A stretch of 37,377 bases of DNA from an uncultured Bacteroidales bacterium (GTDB lineage: Bacteria > Bacteroidota > Bacteroidia > Bacteroidales > FEN-979): the NCBI GenBank assembly GCA_903929315.1, contig CAIYUC010000153.1:1-37377 (forward strand). The letters run 5' to 3'. The position numbers were made by a program, and so were the translations under genes. The first letter of the stretch is position 1. Each line of letters opens with the position of its first letter. The notes under the pieces are model-generated. The model was not told the DNA's origin. It searched no databases and worked only from the letters and a program-made list of their open reading frames with translations. This document shows, in pieces, positions 1-8,297 of this stretch.

Positions 1-1479
1 AACGGAATTATTGTGGGAGGCAATAATCCTGTTTATTCCTATGTTCCGGTCAATGGAGATGTGATCATTTGCATACTGACTTCAAATGCTATGTGCGCCA
101 GTGGAAACCCTGCTACTTCTAATTCTGTATCTATGACCGTCAATCCAAATCTTCAGGTTAGCATTTCCATCAATGCCTCTGCAAATCCCGTTTGTTCGGG
201 AACATCTGTAATATTTCTCGCAAGTGCAATCAACGGGGGAACGAATCCTTTCTATCAGTGGAAAGTGAATGGTATTAATGTGGGGATCAGCACCAATTCA
301 TACAGCTATGTTCCACTGACGGGTGATCCTATTACATGTGTGGTTACATCCGATGCAATCTGTCCTACCGGGAATCCTGCAACCTCGAATCAGATCACTA
401 TGACCGTCAACCCGAATCTTCCTGTCAGTATTACTATTACCGCATCTGCAAACCCGGTCTGTTCCGGGATATCGGTAACATACAGTAGTGCCACCATAAA
501 TGGTGGCACTACACCATTTTACCAGTGGAAGGTCAATGGTGTCAATGCCGGGACAAATTCACCCACATACACTTATAATCCGGCATCCGGTGACCAGATC
601 TTATGCATCCTGACATCAAACATTGTCTGTCCCATTGGAAACCCTGCAACATCCAATATCATCACAATGAACGTTGCAACTTCGCCGGTTGTCACTTACA
701 CCCTTTGTAACGATTCCATCACCACAACCAATGCTCAACCATTTAAATTAAAAGGAGGAATCCCGCTTGGTGGAACGTATTCGGGTCCAGGTGTAACCAA
801 CGGCATCTTTTACCCTGCTACATCAGGTATTGGTACACACATTATACATTACACTTATACAAATGCTGCCCTCTGCTCTGTCAGCGCGTCCGTGACAATC
901 GTAACAGTCGTGACACCCGTGACAAGTTGTGGCCAACCATTTACTGATATTAGAGATGGTAAAACTTATCAGACTGTACAGATTGGCAGCCAATGCTGGA
1001 TGGCAGAGGACCTGAATTACGGAACAGAAATATCTTCAAATCTTGATCAGCGGGATAATTGTATTGCCGAGAAATATCACAATCCAGCATCCAGTATCCA
1101 GCATCCAGCATCTGTCTATCAATGGGACGAGATCATGAATTACGACGAAGTCGTCTCCACCCAGGGCCTTTGCCCACCGGGATGGCACGTTCCCACAGAA
1201 ACAGATTGGAATACATTGTTTGCAACTTACATCAACAATGGTTTTGCAGCAAGCCCACTGAAATATTCAGGATTTTCAGGCTTCAACGCTCTTCTTTCCG
1301 GTACTCGCCACCTTAACAAAACCTGGGATTTCCAGGGTTTTGCAACATTCTTCTGGTCATCGACTTCGTATGGTGCTTACAAGGCTTGGGCGCATGGGAT
1401 GAACGATGCTGATCCGAGTGTTTCACTTTATCCGGCATTGAGGAGTAATGCTTTCTCTGTCCGGTGTCTCATGGATTAA
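1..1479 (+). CDS. Secreted Ig-like repeat protein with C-terminal FISUMP domain (5' partial)
   Basis: The reading frame is open from base 1, so the N-terminus lies outside the window; a GTG at 13 is only an internal codon. The first ~220 residues are tandem Ig/PKD-like modules of about 93 residues. Each has a conserved Cys pair and recurring phrases such as SANPVCSG, FYQWKVNG and GNPATSN. A short linker module (about 225-305) precedes a FISUMP domain (Fibrobacter succinogenes major paralogous family) running from about residue 310 to the end. It shows the family marks VQIGSQCWMAEDLNYG, LCPPGWHVPTETDW, FFWSSTS and FSVRCL. No T9SS sorting domain follows. Such proteins are exported surface proteins of unknown role. 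In the FISUMP domain the usual segment before YQWDE is replaced by a run encoded by ATCCAGCATCCAGTATC-like repeats (about 1082-1114). A paralogous copy lies on the opposite strand at 36079-36455. Confidence 0.9.
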   Translation, partial: NGIIVGGNNPVYSYVPVNGDVIICILTSNAMCASGNPATSNSVSMTVNPNLQVSISINASANPVCSGTSVIFLASAINGGTNPFYQWKVNGINVGISTNSYSYVPLTGDPITCVVTSDAICPTGNPATSNQITMTVNPNLPVSITITASANPVCSGISVTYSSATINGGTTPFYQWKVNGVNAGTNSPTYTYNPASGDQILCILTSNIVCPIGNPATSNIITMNVATSPVVTYTLCNDSITTTNAQPFKLKGGIPLGGTYSGPGVTNGIFYPATSGIGTHIIHYTYTNAALCSVSASVTIVTVVTPVTSCGQPFTDIRDGKTYQTVQIGSQCWMAEDLNYGTEISSNLDQRDNCIAEKYHNPASSIQHPASVYQWDEIMNYDEVVSTQGLCPPGWHVPTETDWNTLFATYINNGFAASPLKYSGFSGFNALLSGTRHLNKTWDFQGFATFFWSSTSYGAYKAWAHGMNDADPSVSLYPALRSNAFSVRCLMD

Positions 1480-1538
1480 TAGCGAAATAGCGAAAAATAA
1501 TAAATTTCGCTATTTCACTACTTCGCTATTTCGCTATT
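1478..1538. terminator. 17-bp inverted repeat between convergent genes (possible bidirectional terminator)
   Basis: The arms AATAGCGAAATAGCGAA (1478-1494) and TTCGCTATTTCGCTATT (1522-1538) are perfect reverse complements. The left arm overlaps the stop codon of the upstream FISUMP gene. The loop holds a further partial copy (ATTTCGCTATTTC). The location between two convergent genes suits transcription termination in both directions. It lacks a G+C-rich stem, so it may instead be a simple-repeat palindrome. Confidence 0.5.
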
Positions 1539-1607
1539 TAATTTTAACTCGCCACTTCACCATCCATCGCGGCAGACACCAGTTCACCAGTTTTTATCTG
1601 GCATCTG

Positions 1608-2621
1608 TCAGTCGTCATCATCATCCCCGCCGGAATCATCATCCGATGTGGAATCCGCCTTTGCTGTGTCTGCCTTCATTACAGGAAGAGGTGGCATGGT
1701 TTTCAGGGAAGGCATTTCGGATGCGGAAGGCGCTTGTGTTTTCGTCATATCATCGGGAATACATATGATGAAGTCACCTTTATTCAAATTGTCTTTTGAG
1801 AATTCCTCCATTGAAGATTGCTCAACGCTTGAAATTGTCATGATCTTTATTGGAGTGGCCGTTCTTTTATTGTATTCGTTCAGGTACCATACGATACCTT
1901 CATGATTTTCGCTGTGATAGCTGCCATTATAATGAAGGAAAGTCTGCCCGATCTGTAAATTTTTAAAAATGAACCATGCCATGGTGGCATCTTTGATCGC
2001 CTGTGCCTTCGGCAGATTATCCATCATGTGGCTCGCAGCCGCTTCAGGTCCCATCATTGCCAGCATATTTTTATAACAACCCAGTTCCGGATTGTATTTT
2101 ATCGGTAAAGGCGCAATCAATCCCCGTTCATTCGCATAGATACTATCCAGACCTTCAAAACCTTTAAGATTCACGATGGCTGCAAACCTGCGCGGGATAT
2201 TCGTAGCAATGAATTTAATACCGTTGTCATGAGCAAAATCTACTATCGGCGCATAATCGGTCTTGTAATTCCCCCAAAGCTTTGCCTCACCTTCAAAATC
2301 TTTCTTCCGGATAAATTTTGTGGTATACTCCTTTAGCAACAACTGATTGTCTGTTTCAAACATCTCAGCTCCCAGGACTAGTTTTCGTTGTTTAAACTGG
2401 AAAAGGTCTTTGGCCAATTCGAGTTCAAGCCAATGGCAGATCGGATTATCATGCATCTCACCGAAAAAGATCACATCGCTTTTTTTTGCCTCTTCCAATA
2501 ACGTAGCATATTTAACTGCTTTACCTTTTGCATTGAAGATACGGTACGCTGGTTTATCTGCTTTCGACGAAACCAGGAAAATTAAAAGTGTAAAATACAA
2601 GAAAACTCTTTTCATATTCAT
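1608..2621 (-). CDS. ChaN-like haem-binding protein (Cofac_haem_bdg/DUF399 family)
   Basis: The 337-residue product starts with an N-terminal signal (hydrophobic residues ~5-19). It has no clear lipobox Cys, unlike many ChaN lipoproteins. The family signature GEMHDNP lies at residues ~54-60. Downstream matches to the ChaN fold include LGAEMF, the NIPRR region and HYNGSYHSENHEGI. Known members are envelope proteins that bind haem at a dimer interface and are linked to iron uptake; here that role is inferred from family only. The protein ends in a strongly acidic tail (SDDDSGGDDDDD) preceded by a Pro/Ala-rich linker. It is the last gene of the minus-strand block, 14 bp after the protease stop. 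The start could be ATG 2621 or the ATG two codons later. Confidence 0.85.
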   Translation of the reverse strand: MNMKRVFLYFTLLIFLVSSKADKPAYRIFNAKGKAVKYATLLEEAKKSDVIFFGEMHDNPICHWLELELAKDLFQFKQRKLVLGAEMFETDNQLLLKEYTTKFIRKKDFEGEAKLWGNYKTDYAPIVDFAHDNGIKFIATNIPRRFAAIVNLKGFEGLDSIYANERGLIAPLPIKYNPELGCYKNMLAMMGPEAAASHMMDNLPKAQAIKDATMAWFIFKNLQIGQTFLHYNGSYHSENHEGIVWYLNEYNKRTATPIKIMTISSVEQSSMEEFSKDNLNKGDFIICIPDDMTKTQAPSASEMPSLKTMPPLPVMKADTAKADSTSDDDSGGDDDDD

Positions 2622-2635
2622 ATTTTGGGAATAGG

Positions 2636-4357
2636 TTAATTATCGTCTTTATCCTGATTGGCGGGTTCTTTATCCTCTTGTGGTACCGTCTGTTGCTTAT
2701 AGGTCCCTGCCAGTATTGATTTATATAGTGCAGGATCGTTAATTGTTTTTATGGCTTCGGCAAGGTCCGAATCATTTTCCAGGGATGATTTCACCTTCCC
2801 TTTCTGGTAATAATACCGTCCAACAATTTCGATCCTCAGTAAATCCCCGATCTGATTTTTAAATTTCTTAAGATCTCCTTTTTTATCATTGATCATTTGA
2901 GCATTGAGGGCATCATATTCCGCCTTTATCGCGTTAAAATAATGTTCCTGCTGGGCATTTTTCTTAAGATCTTCCAACGCCTGCTCACTTTTCGTTGAAT
3001 ACTCATAATTTTTCCCTGCAATGAACTTCTGAAAATCGCTGAAAACCGAATCAGTGATCTCAAACTCACCTGCCGGAGGTATGCTTGGATGTTCTCTCTT
3101 GAATTTGGTAGCATAATCAAAGATCAGGTATTTTGTATATAAAGACATTGCAATATTACTGTAACTGACGGGACTGGTGATAACATCCGGTTTTATACCC
3201 CGTCCTTCGTAAACCGTCCGCCCGTTCTTTGTTTTAAATGCATGGATCAGCGAGTCCGGGATCAGTGAAAAGGATCCTTCTTTATTTTTATGCGAATAAT
3301 CAATGGCCTGAATACAACGCCCCGAAGGGATATAATATTTGGCGACAGTGACCTTCATCTGTGCATTGAAACTAAGCGGAATGACATTCTGAACCAATCC
3401 CTTACCATACGTCCGTTGACCGATGATAACACCTCTGTCAAGGTCCTGGACAGAACCTGCAAGGATCTCACTGGCAGAAGCGCTTTGCTTGTCAACTAAA
3501 ATGGCCAGGGGAATATTCATATCCACCGGGGGAGATTGGGTACGGTGAGTGAAGTTTTTATCGGGCATTTTCCCTTTTGTCGAGACCACTTCCTGTCCTT
3601 TATCGATAAAAATATTGGTAATATTAACTGCTTCGTCAAGTAAACCGCCTCCATTACCGCGAAGATCTATGATCACACCTTGAAGATCATTGCCTTCCTT
3701 CAGTTTCAGGAATGCCTTTTTCACTTCCTGACCGGCATTTTGCGTAAAGCTGTTAAGCTTGATATAACCGATATTTTTATTGACAATTCCGGAATAGGGA
3801 ATGTTGTCAACCTTGATTATTTCCCGTGTGATACTCTTCTCGACCGGTTTATCTTCTCCTTCCCTCAGAAGTTTTATGGTAAGGGATGTTCCGGCCTGTC
3901 CCTTCAGAATAGTACTTACATCAGAATAGGATTTACCCTTTGCTGATTGACCATTGATTTCAACGATCTTGTCTCCTGCCCGGATATCATCTTTTTGGGC
4001 AGGTGATCCCTCATATGGCTCAGAGATGATGACATATTCTCCCTGTTGATGGATCAATGCACCGATTCCCCCATATTCACCGGTTGTGATGAACTTATAA
4101 TCTTCGATCTCCGACTCGGGAATATAGTTCGTATAGGGATCCAGAGATTCCAGCATGGCATCAATCCCCGTTTTCGTCAATTCACCCGGGTTGATGTCAT
4201 CTACATAATGCTCATTTAATTCTTTGATAAGAGTTGCATAAATATCAAGATTCTTCAGGATCTCAAAACTATTGTTAACAGGAGGTTGAGCAATTGTAAT
4301 TCGAAATCCTGAGAAGAAAAAAACAAGTATTATTAATATTCCACTAACCTTTTTCAT
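2636..4357 (-). CDS. C-terminal processing peptidase, family S41A
   Basis: The 573-residue product carries a signal peptide (~1-23). A helical N-terminal region and a PDZ domain follow (~85-165, with VISEPYEGSPAQ and IRAGDKIVEINGQ), then the S41 protease core (~190-385). The catalytic Ser/Lys pair is visible: Ser294 in QSASASEILAG and Lys319 in RTYGKGLVQ, 25 residues apart as in the family. DLRGNGGGLLDEAV is the usual oxyanion-region motif. The C-terminal ~190 residues are charged, helical-looking and end in a hydrophilic tail. Family members act in the periplasm and cut unfolded or C-terminally tagged proteins. The gene lies 33 bp downstream of yidD and 14 bp before the ChaN-like gene, so co-transcription is likely. 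Confidence 0.95.
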   Translation of the reverse strand: MKKVSGILIILVFFFSGFRITIAQPPVNNSFEILKNLDIYATLIKELNEHYVDDINPGELTKTGIDAMLESLDPYTNYIPESEIEDYKFITTGEYGGIGALIHQQGEYVIISEPYEGSPAQKDDIRAGDKIVEINGQSAKGKSYSDVSTILKGQAGTSLTIKLLREGEDKPVEKSITREIIKVDNIPYSGIVNKNIGYIKLNSFTQNAGQEVKKAFLKLKEGNDLQGVIIDLRGNGGGLLDEAVNITNIFIDKGQEVVSTKGKMPDKNFTHRTQSPPVDMNIPLAILVDKQSASASEILAGSVQDLDRGVIIGQRTYGKGLVQNVIPLSFNAQMKVTVAKYYIPSGRCIQAIDYSHKNKEGSFSLIPDSLIHAFKTKNGRTVYEGRGIKPDVITSPVSYSNIAMSLYTKYLIFDYATKFKREHPSIPPAGEFEITDSVFSDFQKFIAGKNYEYSTKSEQALEDLKKNAQQEHYFNAIKAEYDALNAQMINDKKGDLKKFKNQIGDLLRIEIVGRYYYQKGKVKSSLENDSDLAEAIKTINDPALYKSILAGTYKQQTVPQEDKEPANQDKDDN

Positions 4358-4390
4358 GTTGTTATAATTATCAGTTGTTTATATAAATGA

Positions 4391-4612
4391 CTAGGGAACC
4401 GGATCAAACCCGCTTCCACCCCAGGGATTGCATCGGACCAGTCTTTTCAGGGTCAGCCATCCTCCTTTCAATGCTCCGTATTTCTGAATAGCCTCTATAC
4501 CGTACGCTGAACACGAAGGAGTATATCTGCATGAAGGCATAAAGTAAGGAGAAATAGCTGCCTGGTAGAACCGGATCAAAAGAATGAAAAGTTTACCCGG
4601 GAGTTTTCTCAT
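4391..4612 (-). CDS. yidD: Membrane protein insertion efficiency factor YidD
   Basis: This 73-residue protein matches the YidD/DUF37 family over its whole length. It has an N-terminal amphipathic segment ([17 protein letters not shown]), the Cys motif [12 protein letters not shown] and the C-terminal [19 protein letters not shown]. YidD is a small inner-membrane-associated protein that helps YidC insert membrane proteins. The gene overlaps the end of rnpA by 20 bp, the common rnpA-yidD arrangement. Here rpmH and yidC are not adjacent; hemD is upstream and an S41 protease downstream. Confidence 0.96.
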   Translation of the reverse strand: MRKLPGKLFILLIRFYQAAISPYFMPSCRYTPSCSAYGIEAIQKYGALKGGWLTLKRLVRCNPWGGSGFDPVP

Positions 4613-4985
4613 TTTCCTCCATTAAACGTTGTAAAAGTATAATTATTTTGTCCTGAATAACGCTATATGGCAGGATTGTTTTTGCGGTATAGGTGAAACA
4701 AACGAGCATTTTTACATGCTTTTCCAGCAGGGACTTATACTGTATCTGTTTATTCTTCCTGTAAGCCTCACGGATCCGGCGTTTGAGGAGATTACGATCA
4801 ACCGCATTTTTAATAACTTGCTTGGGAACGCTGATCAGTATTTGGATTGGGGCAACAGAAGAAAGATCGGTTTGCAAGGCAGTCACCCGGAAAGGATAGA
4901 CATAAAATGAAGCTCCTTCGGTAAAGAGCTTCTTTATAAGGATTTTTTTGTGCAACCTTTCATCTTTTCCGAAAGTTTGCCTCAT
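4593..4985 (-). CDS. rnpA: Ribonuclease P protein component
   Basis: The 130-residue basic protein has the RnpA fold signature. It opens with [18 protein letters not shown], continues with the substrate-binding strand ([17 protein letters not shown]) and the RNR-type motif [14 protein letters not shown]. It is the protein cofactor of RNase P, which trims 5' leaders of pre-tRNAs together with an RNA subunit not found in this window. The ATG at 4985 lies one base after the hemD stop, and the 3' end overlaps yidD, so translation of the three genes is probably coupled. Confidence 0.95.
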   Translation of the reverse strand: MRQTFGKDERLHKKILIKKLFTEGASFYVYPFRVTALQTDLSSVAPIQILISVPKQVIKNAVDRNLLKRRIREAYRKNKQIQYKSLLEKHVKMLVCFTYTAKTILPYSVIQDKIIILLQRLMEENEKTPG

Positions 4986-4986
4986 A

Positions 4987-5739
4987 TTACTTTTTCTTCA
5001 TCTCATTCTGAAGGTACAGCTCAATAGCCATTGTCATGGACGGGGCAACTTGGGAAGGAGCGGAAATATTCAGATGAAGACCGGCATCGGTCACCGCTTT
5101 GGCAGTTGTCGGGCCAAATGCTCCGATGACAGTGTTATTTTGCTTGAATTTGGGAAAATTCTTCTTCAGCGATGCAATTCCTGAAGGACTGAAAAAGATG
5201 AACATGTCGTAATGACTGATATCGATGCGGGACAGATCACTTGCAAGAGTCCTGTATATGACTGCTTTTTTATATGGGATTTTATTATCTTCCAGCATCT
5301 TAGGGATATCAAGTTTGTGAATATCCGAACAGGGGAGAAGGAACTTTTCACCTTTATGCTTTTTCACAAGCTCCAGCAGATTGGCAGAATTTTCCTTACT
5401 GTGGAAGACTTTCCGTTTGCGGTACTGGACATATTTTTGAAGGTAATAAGCAGTAGATTCCGAGATGCTGAAATATTTCATGGAATCGGGAACTTCAACC
5501 CGCATTTCTTTGCATATCCTGAAAAAATGATCTACGGCATTGCGGGATGTAAAAATAACAGCAGAATAATCCAGGATATTGATCCGGTCTTTCCTGAATT
5601 CCTTAGCCTGGATCCCTTCAATTTTTATAAATTCATGGAAATCAATGCTTACATTAAATTTCCTGGCGAGTTCACCATAAGGGGATTTTTCAAATTCTAC
5701 AGGCTTTGGCTGGGTTATGAGTATATTTTTTATTTTCAA
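4987..5739 (-). CDS. hemD: Uroporphyrinogen-III synthase
   Basis: The 250-residue product fits the two-lobed HemD family, which is poorly conserved in sequence. Recognisable parts are the N-terminal ILITQPKP, the AVIFTSRNAVDHFF strand/helix (lobe 2 entry) and the closing lobe pattern FFSPSGIASLKKNFP ... VIGAFGPTTAKAVTDAG. HemD closes and inverts ring D of hydroxymethylbilane to give uroporphyrinogen III in haem and sirohaem synthesis. No other hem gene lies in the window. It sits between a DUF4271 gene (54 bp upstream) and rnpA (1 bp downstream); this DUF4271-hemD pairing recurs in Bacteroidota as I recall it. Confidence 0.92.
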   Translation of the reverse strand: MKIKNILITQPKPVEFEKSPYGELARKFNVSIDFHEFIKIEGIQAKEFRKDRINILDYSAVIFTSRNAVDHFFRICKEMRVEVPDSMKYFSISESTAYYLQKYVQYRKRKVFHSKENSANLLELVKKHKGEKFLLPCSDIHKLDIPKMLEDNKIPYKKAVIYRTLASDLSRIDISHYDMFIFFSPSGIASLKKNFPKFKQNNTVIGAFGPTTAKAVTDAGLHLNISAPSQVAPSMTMAIELYLQNEMKKK

Positions 5740-5793
5740 ACTTGAATGTTTTTGATGTGCAATCCCGGGGTTAATCTCTATGTATTGTAATCT

Positions 5794-6600
5794 TTAGTAA
5801 GACAGAATGAGCTTTGCCAAAATGATCACAGGTAGAATTTCAAGGCTGCAAAGATACACAAATAATAGCACATAGGAAAATTTTGAAAGGGAAATTCCAA
5901 TGATAAAGCCCCGGATGAATCTGAATAGAAACAATAATATAAAGAAAATCATGCAAATATGCAGTAGAAAAACCGATTTCAGGTAAACGGTCAAAACCAA
6001 TAATGGCAAAAGGAGAATTCCGGAAACAAAGATCAGGATTAATATGTTTAAAATATATTCATGTGTTGCCTGGTAAGTTTTAAAGATTTTTCCAAGGAAA
6101 CGGATCAGCAGGATTTTAACAAGCCAGTAAATAAGTAAACTCACCATGATCAATAGATAGAGTTGGAACCCGGTCACATTATATATCGTATGATGGTAAA
6201 GTAAAATGTTAATCTGATACAGGAACAAGGATATCCCAATAGCATACACTATCACAAGTGCAACAGAAATTCTTTCTTTTATAACATTGCCATCCCTGAT
6301 CATCTGGTTCAAAAACCTTTTAGAATAAGGAGCTAAAAGAATCTGTTTGAGACGTTTGGAATAAGATACCTGGATCCATGCCAGCAAAACGAAAGATAAC
6401 AGGAACAATACCAGGATCCAATCGGGCTGGAATTTTATAAAGTAAACCGGGTTAATCTGACCGGGTTTCATCTGGTGTGAAGTAAAGAATGAAGTTTTAA
6501 CCGTGTTCACCGGAAACACAATACTTTGCATATCGGAGGTTGTATCGCGACTATAACCGGGGAAAGAAGAAAGACCAAAAATTTCCTGAGAAGAAGGCAT
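5794..6600 (-). CDS. DUF4271 integral membrane protein
   Basis: The 268-residue protein has a ~55-residue hydrophilic N-terminus followed by about six to seven hydrophobic segments. Clear ones are near residues 60-75, 112-130, 142-160, 183-207, 212-230 and 242-262. Family assignment to DUF4271 rests on this topology, on the patterns FQPDW and ATHEYILNILIL, and on the position directly upstream of hemD. No biochemical role is established for the family; the conserved neighbourhood suggests an envelope function. Spacing is 15 bp after the pseudouridine synthase gene and 54 bp before hemD. Confidence 0.78.
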   Translation of the reverse strand: MPSSQEIFGLSSFPGYSRDTTSDMQSIVFPVNTVKTSFFTSHQMKPGQINPVYFIKFQPDWILVLFLLSFVLLAWIQVSYSKRLKQILLAPYSKRFLNQMIRDGNVIKERISVALVIVYAIGISLFLYQINILLYHHTIYNVTGFQLYLLIMVSLLIYWLVKILLIRFLGKIFKTYQATHEYILNILILIFVSGILLLPLLVLTVYLKSVFLLHICMIFFILLFLFRFIRGFIIGISLSKFSYVLLFVYLCSLEILPVIILAKLILSY

Positions 6601-6615
6601 CTGGATCGTTTTGGA

Positions 6616-7323
6616 TCAATTTAGAAGTTGAATTTGGGCTAAAAAGAAATTCCATAACGTTTCTGAGGGCGGATTTGCAATAACTTTGATCATCTCTTGT
6701 TTGACAGGGTGTATAAATTCAACACTCCTGGCATGAAGATGTATCGAGCCATCGGGATTTGACCTGTCGAACCCGTATTTTAAATCACCTTTGACAGGAC
6801 AGCCGATTTTTGCCAATTGTGCCCTGATCTGGTGATGCCGTCCTGTAATTAATTGTACCTGTAAAAGGAAATATTGATCGCTTTGACCGATCAATTCATA
6901 AGTAAGTTCAGCTTTTTGTGTATTCGCGACCGGATGATCGTAAGCAAAGGCTTTATTTTTTTGTTCATCTCTTCGCAGGAAATTGATCAGACAGCCCTTT
7001 TCGGGGTATGGTTTGTTTTTCACCACGACCCAATAGGTTTTATGGATTTCTCCTTTCTTAAGCATGTTATTAAGCCTTGTGAGCGCTTTGCCGGTTTTCG
7101 CAAAGATCACAATTCCGCTGACCGGGCGATCAATACGATGCACCACTCCAAGGAAAACATTTCCCGGTTTATGATCACGTTCTTTAATAAAGTCTTTTAG
7201 CTGTTCACTTAAGGGTTTATCCCCAGTTTTATCGCCCTGTATGATCTGTGAGGGCTTTTTATTAATGATTAGAAGATGGTTATCCTCATAAAGGATTTCA
7301 TTCACCATCGCTGACATGTTCAT
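6616..7323 (-). CDS. RluA-family RNA pseudouridine synthase
   Basis: The 235-residue single-domain protein contains the family catalytic loop VHRIDRPVSG, with the catalytic Asp at residue 65. Other family motifs are ILYEDNHLLIINKKPS near the start, LLQVQLITGRHHQIRAQLA and GCPVKGDLKYG. There is no S4 domain. The enzyme isomerises specific uridines in rRNA or tRNA to pseudouridine; the target cannot be told from sequence. The ATG overlaps the panB stop as TAATG, which supports this start and translational coupling. Later in-frame ATGs (codons 3 and 6) are possible alternatives. Confidence 0.93.
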   Translation of the reverse strand: MNMSAMVNEILYEDNHLLIINKKPSQIIQGDKTGDKPLSEQLKDFIKERDHKPGNVFLGVVHRIDRPVSGIVIFAKTGKALTRLNNMLKKGEIHKTYWVVVKNKPYPEKGCLINFLRRDEQKNKAFAYDHPVANTQKAELTYELIGQSDQYFLLQVQLITGRHHQIRAQLAKIGCPVKGDLKYGFDRSNPDGSIHLHARSVEFIHPVKQEMIKVIANPPSETLWNFFLAQIQLLN

Positions 7324-8141
7324 TAGTACTGTTCCCGTTCATTCGGGAAATCAAGCGATTTGACATCATTGATATAAGTTGAAACCGAACCTTTGATCTC
7401 TTCGTACAAATTATGATAGCGACGAAGGAACCTTGGAGAAAACTCCTGGGTAATGCCAAGCATATCGTGAAGGACAAGTACCTGTCCGTCAACTTCCCGT
7501 CCTGCACCAATTCCGATAATCGGGATCTTGATTTCCTTTGTAACCTGTGCCGCGAGCTTGGCAGGGATCTTTTCCAGGACGATCCCGAAACACCCGGCAT
7601 CGCTAAGAATATGTGCATCCGCTATCAGCCTGGTAGCTTCAGCATCTGTTGTAGCCCTGACAACATATGTTCCGAATTTATGGATGGACTGTGGTGTCAA
7701 TCCCAGGTGACCCATAATCGGGATCCCTGCTGAAAGGATACGGTCAATGGATTCCTGCACTTCCTTTCCCCCTTCGAGTTTCACTGCATCAGCGCCACTT
7801 TCCTTCATGATCCGGATGGCAGAAGAAAGTGCCTCCTTGGAATTTCCCTGGTACGTTCCAAAAGGCATATCCACGATGACCAGTGCCCGCTTAACTGCAC
7901 GGGCAACGGATGAGGCATGATAGATCATTTCATTTAATGTTATGGGCAGGGTGGAAGTATGCCCGGCCATTACATTTGATGCGGAATCCCCGACAAGTAT
8001 CACATCTATGCCGGCACCATCAAGGATCTTTGCAAACGAATAATCATAGGCCGTCAACATGGCGATTTTCTCGCCCTGCAGCTTCATCTCCTGAAGAACA
8101 TGTGTGGTGACTTTCTGGATATTTCTGGTTAATGGTGTCAT
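7323..8141 (-). CDS. panB: 3-methyl-2-oxobutanoate hydroxymethyltransferase (PanB)
   Basis: The 272-residue cytoplasmic enzyme catalyses the first committed step of pantothenate (coenzyme A precursor) synthesis, transferring a hydroxymethyl group from methylene-THF to ketoisovalerate. Conserved sites are visible: the Mg ligands Asp52 ([12 protein letters not shown]) and Asp91 ([11 protein letters not shown]), Glu123 (KLEGG), [10 protein letters not shown], and the catalytic Glu190 ([11 protein letters not shown]). Length is normal for the family. It is the first gene of the minus-strand block and is followed with a 1-bp overlap by the pseudouridine synthase. A -7-like box (TAGATTTG, 8168-8161) lies about 20 bp upstream of the start. 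Confidence 0.97.
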   Translation of the reverse strand: MTPLTRNIQKVTTHVLQEMKLQGEKIAMLTAYDYSFAKILDGAGIDVILVGDSASNVMAGHTSTLPITLNEMIYHASSVARAVKRALVIVDMPFGTYQGNSKEALSSAIRIMKESGADAVKLEGGKEVQESIDRILSAGIPIMGHLGLTPQSIHKFGTYVVRATTDAEATRLIADAHILSDAGCFGIVLEKIPAKLAAQVTKEIKIPIIGIGAGREVDGQVLVLHDMLGITQEFSPRFLRRYHNLYEEIKGSVSTYINDVKSLDFPNEREQY

Positions 8142-8160
8142 TCGCTCTTGGATTTAATGA

Positions 8161-8168
8161 CAAATCTA
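8161..8168 (-). promoter_or_regulatory. Bacteroidota-type -7 box for the panB block
   Basis: The minus strand reads TAGATTTG, a full match to TAnnTTTG, about 20 bp before the panB ATG. No good TTTG -33 element is visible at the usual spacing, so the call rests on the -7 box and its position at the head of the operon. Confidence 0.5.
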
Positions 8169-8189
8169 CAATATTATTTAAAAAATCTT

Positions 8190-8197
8190 TACTTTTG
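8190..8197 (+). promoter_or_regulatory. Bacteroidota-type -7 box for the lipoprotein gene
   Basis: TACTTTTG matches TAnnTTTG about 100 bp before the ATG at 8298. It is divergent from and close to the panB -7 box. A -33 element is not obvious. The resulting leader would include the CCCTCCC/GGGAGGG palindrome. Confidence 0.4.
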
Positions 8198-8234
8198 TCC
8201 TTTCTTTTTAACTTATTACCAGCCACCGAAGTCA

Positions 8235-8255
8235 CCCTCCCTTCCAGGGGGAGGG
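8235..8255. repeat. Palindrome CCCTCCC/GGGAGGG in intergenic DNA
   Basis: The arms CCCTCCC (8235-8241) and GGGAGGG (8249-8255) flank a 7-nt loop, and AGAGGGG follows. A related G/C-run hairpin occurs at 32671-32695. These look like members of a dispersed Bacteroidota intergenic repeat family, which is an impression from memory and not a search. Here it would lie in the 5' leader of the lipoprotein gene. Confidence 0.55.
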
Positions 8256-8297
8256 CAGAAGAGGGGTTACCTTGAGAGAAAAGTAAGCATATTTGCT

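Noticed and set aside
5212-5745. 177-codon plus-strand frame opposite hemD
   Set aside because: It is wholly antisense to a well-supported gene and has no recognisable domains; long antisense frames arise from codon bias.
8148-8297. Upstream in-frame start for the lipoprotein gene
   Set aside because: The segment runs through an intergenic palindrome and would bury the lipoprotein signal; ATG 8298 gives a standard lipobox.
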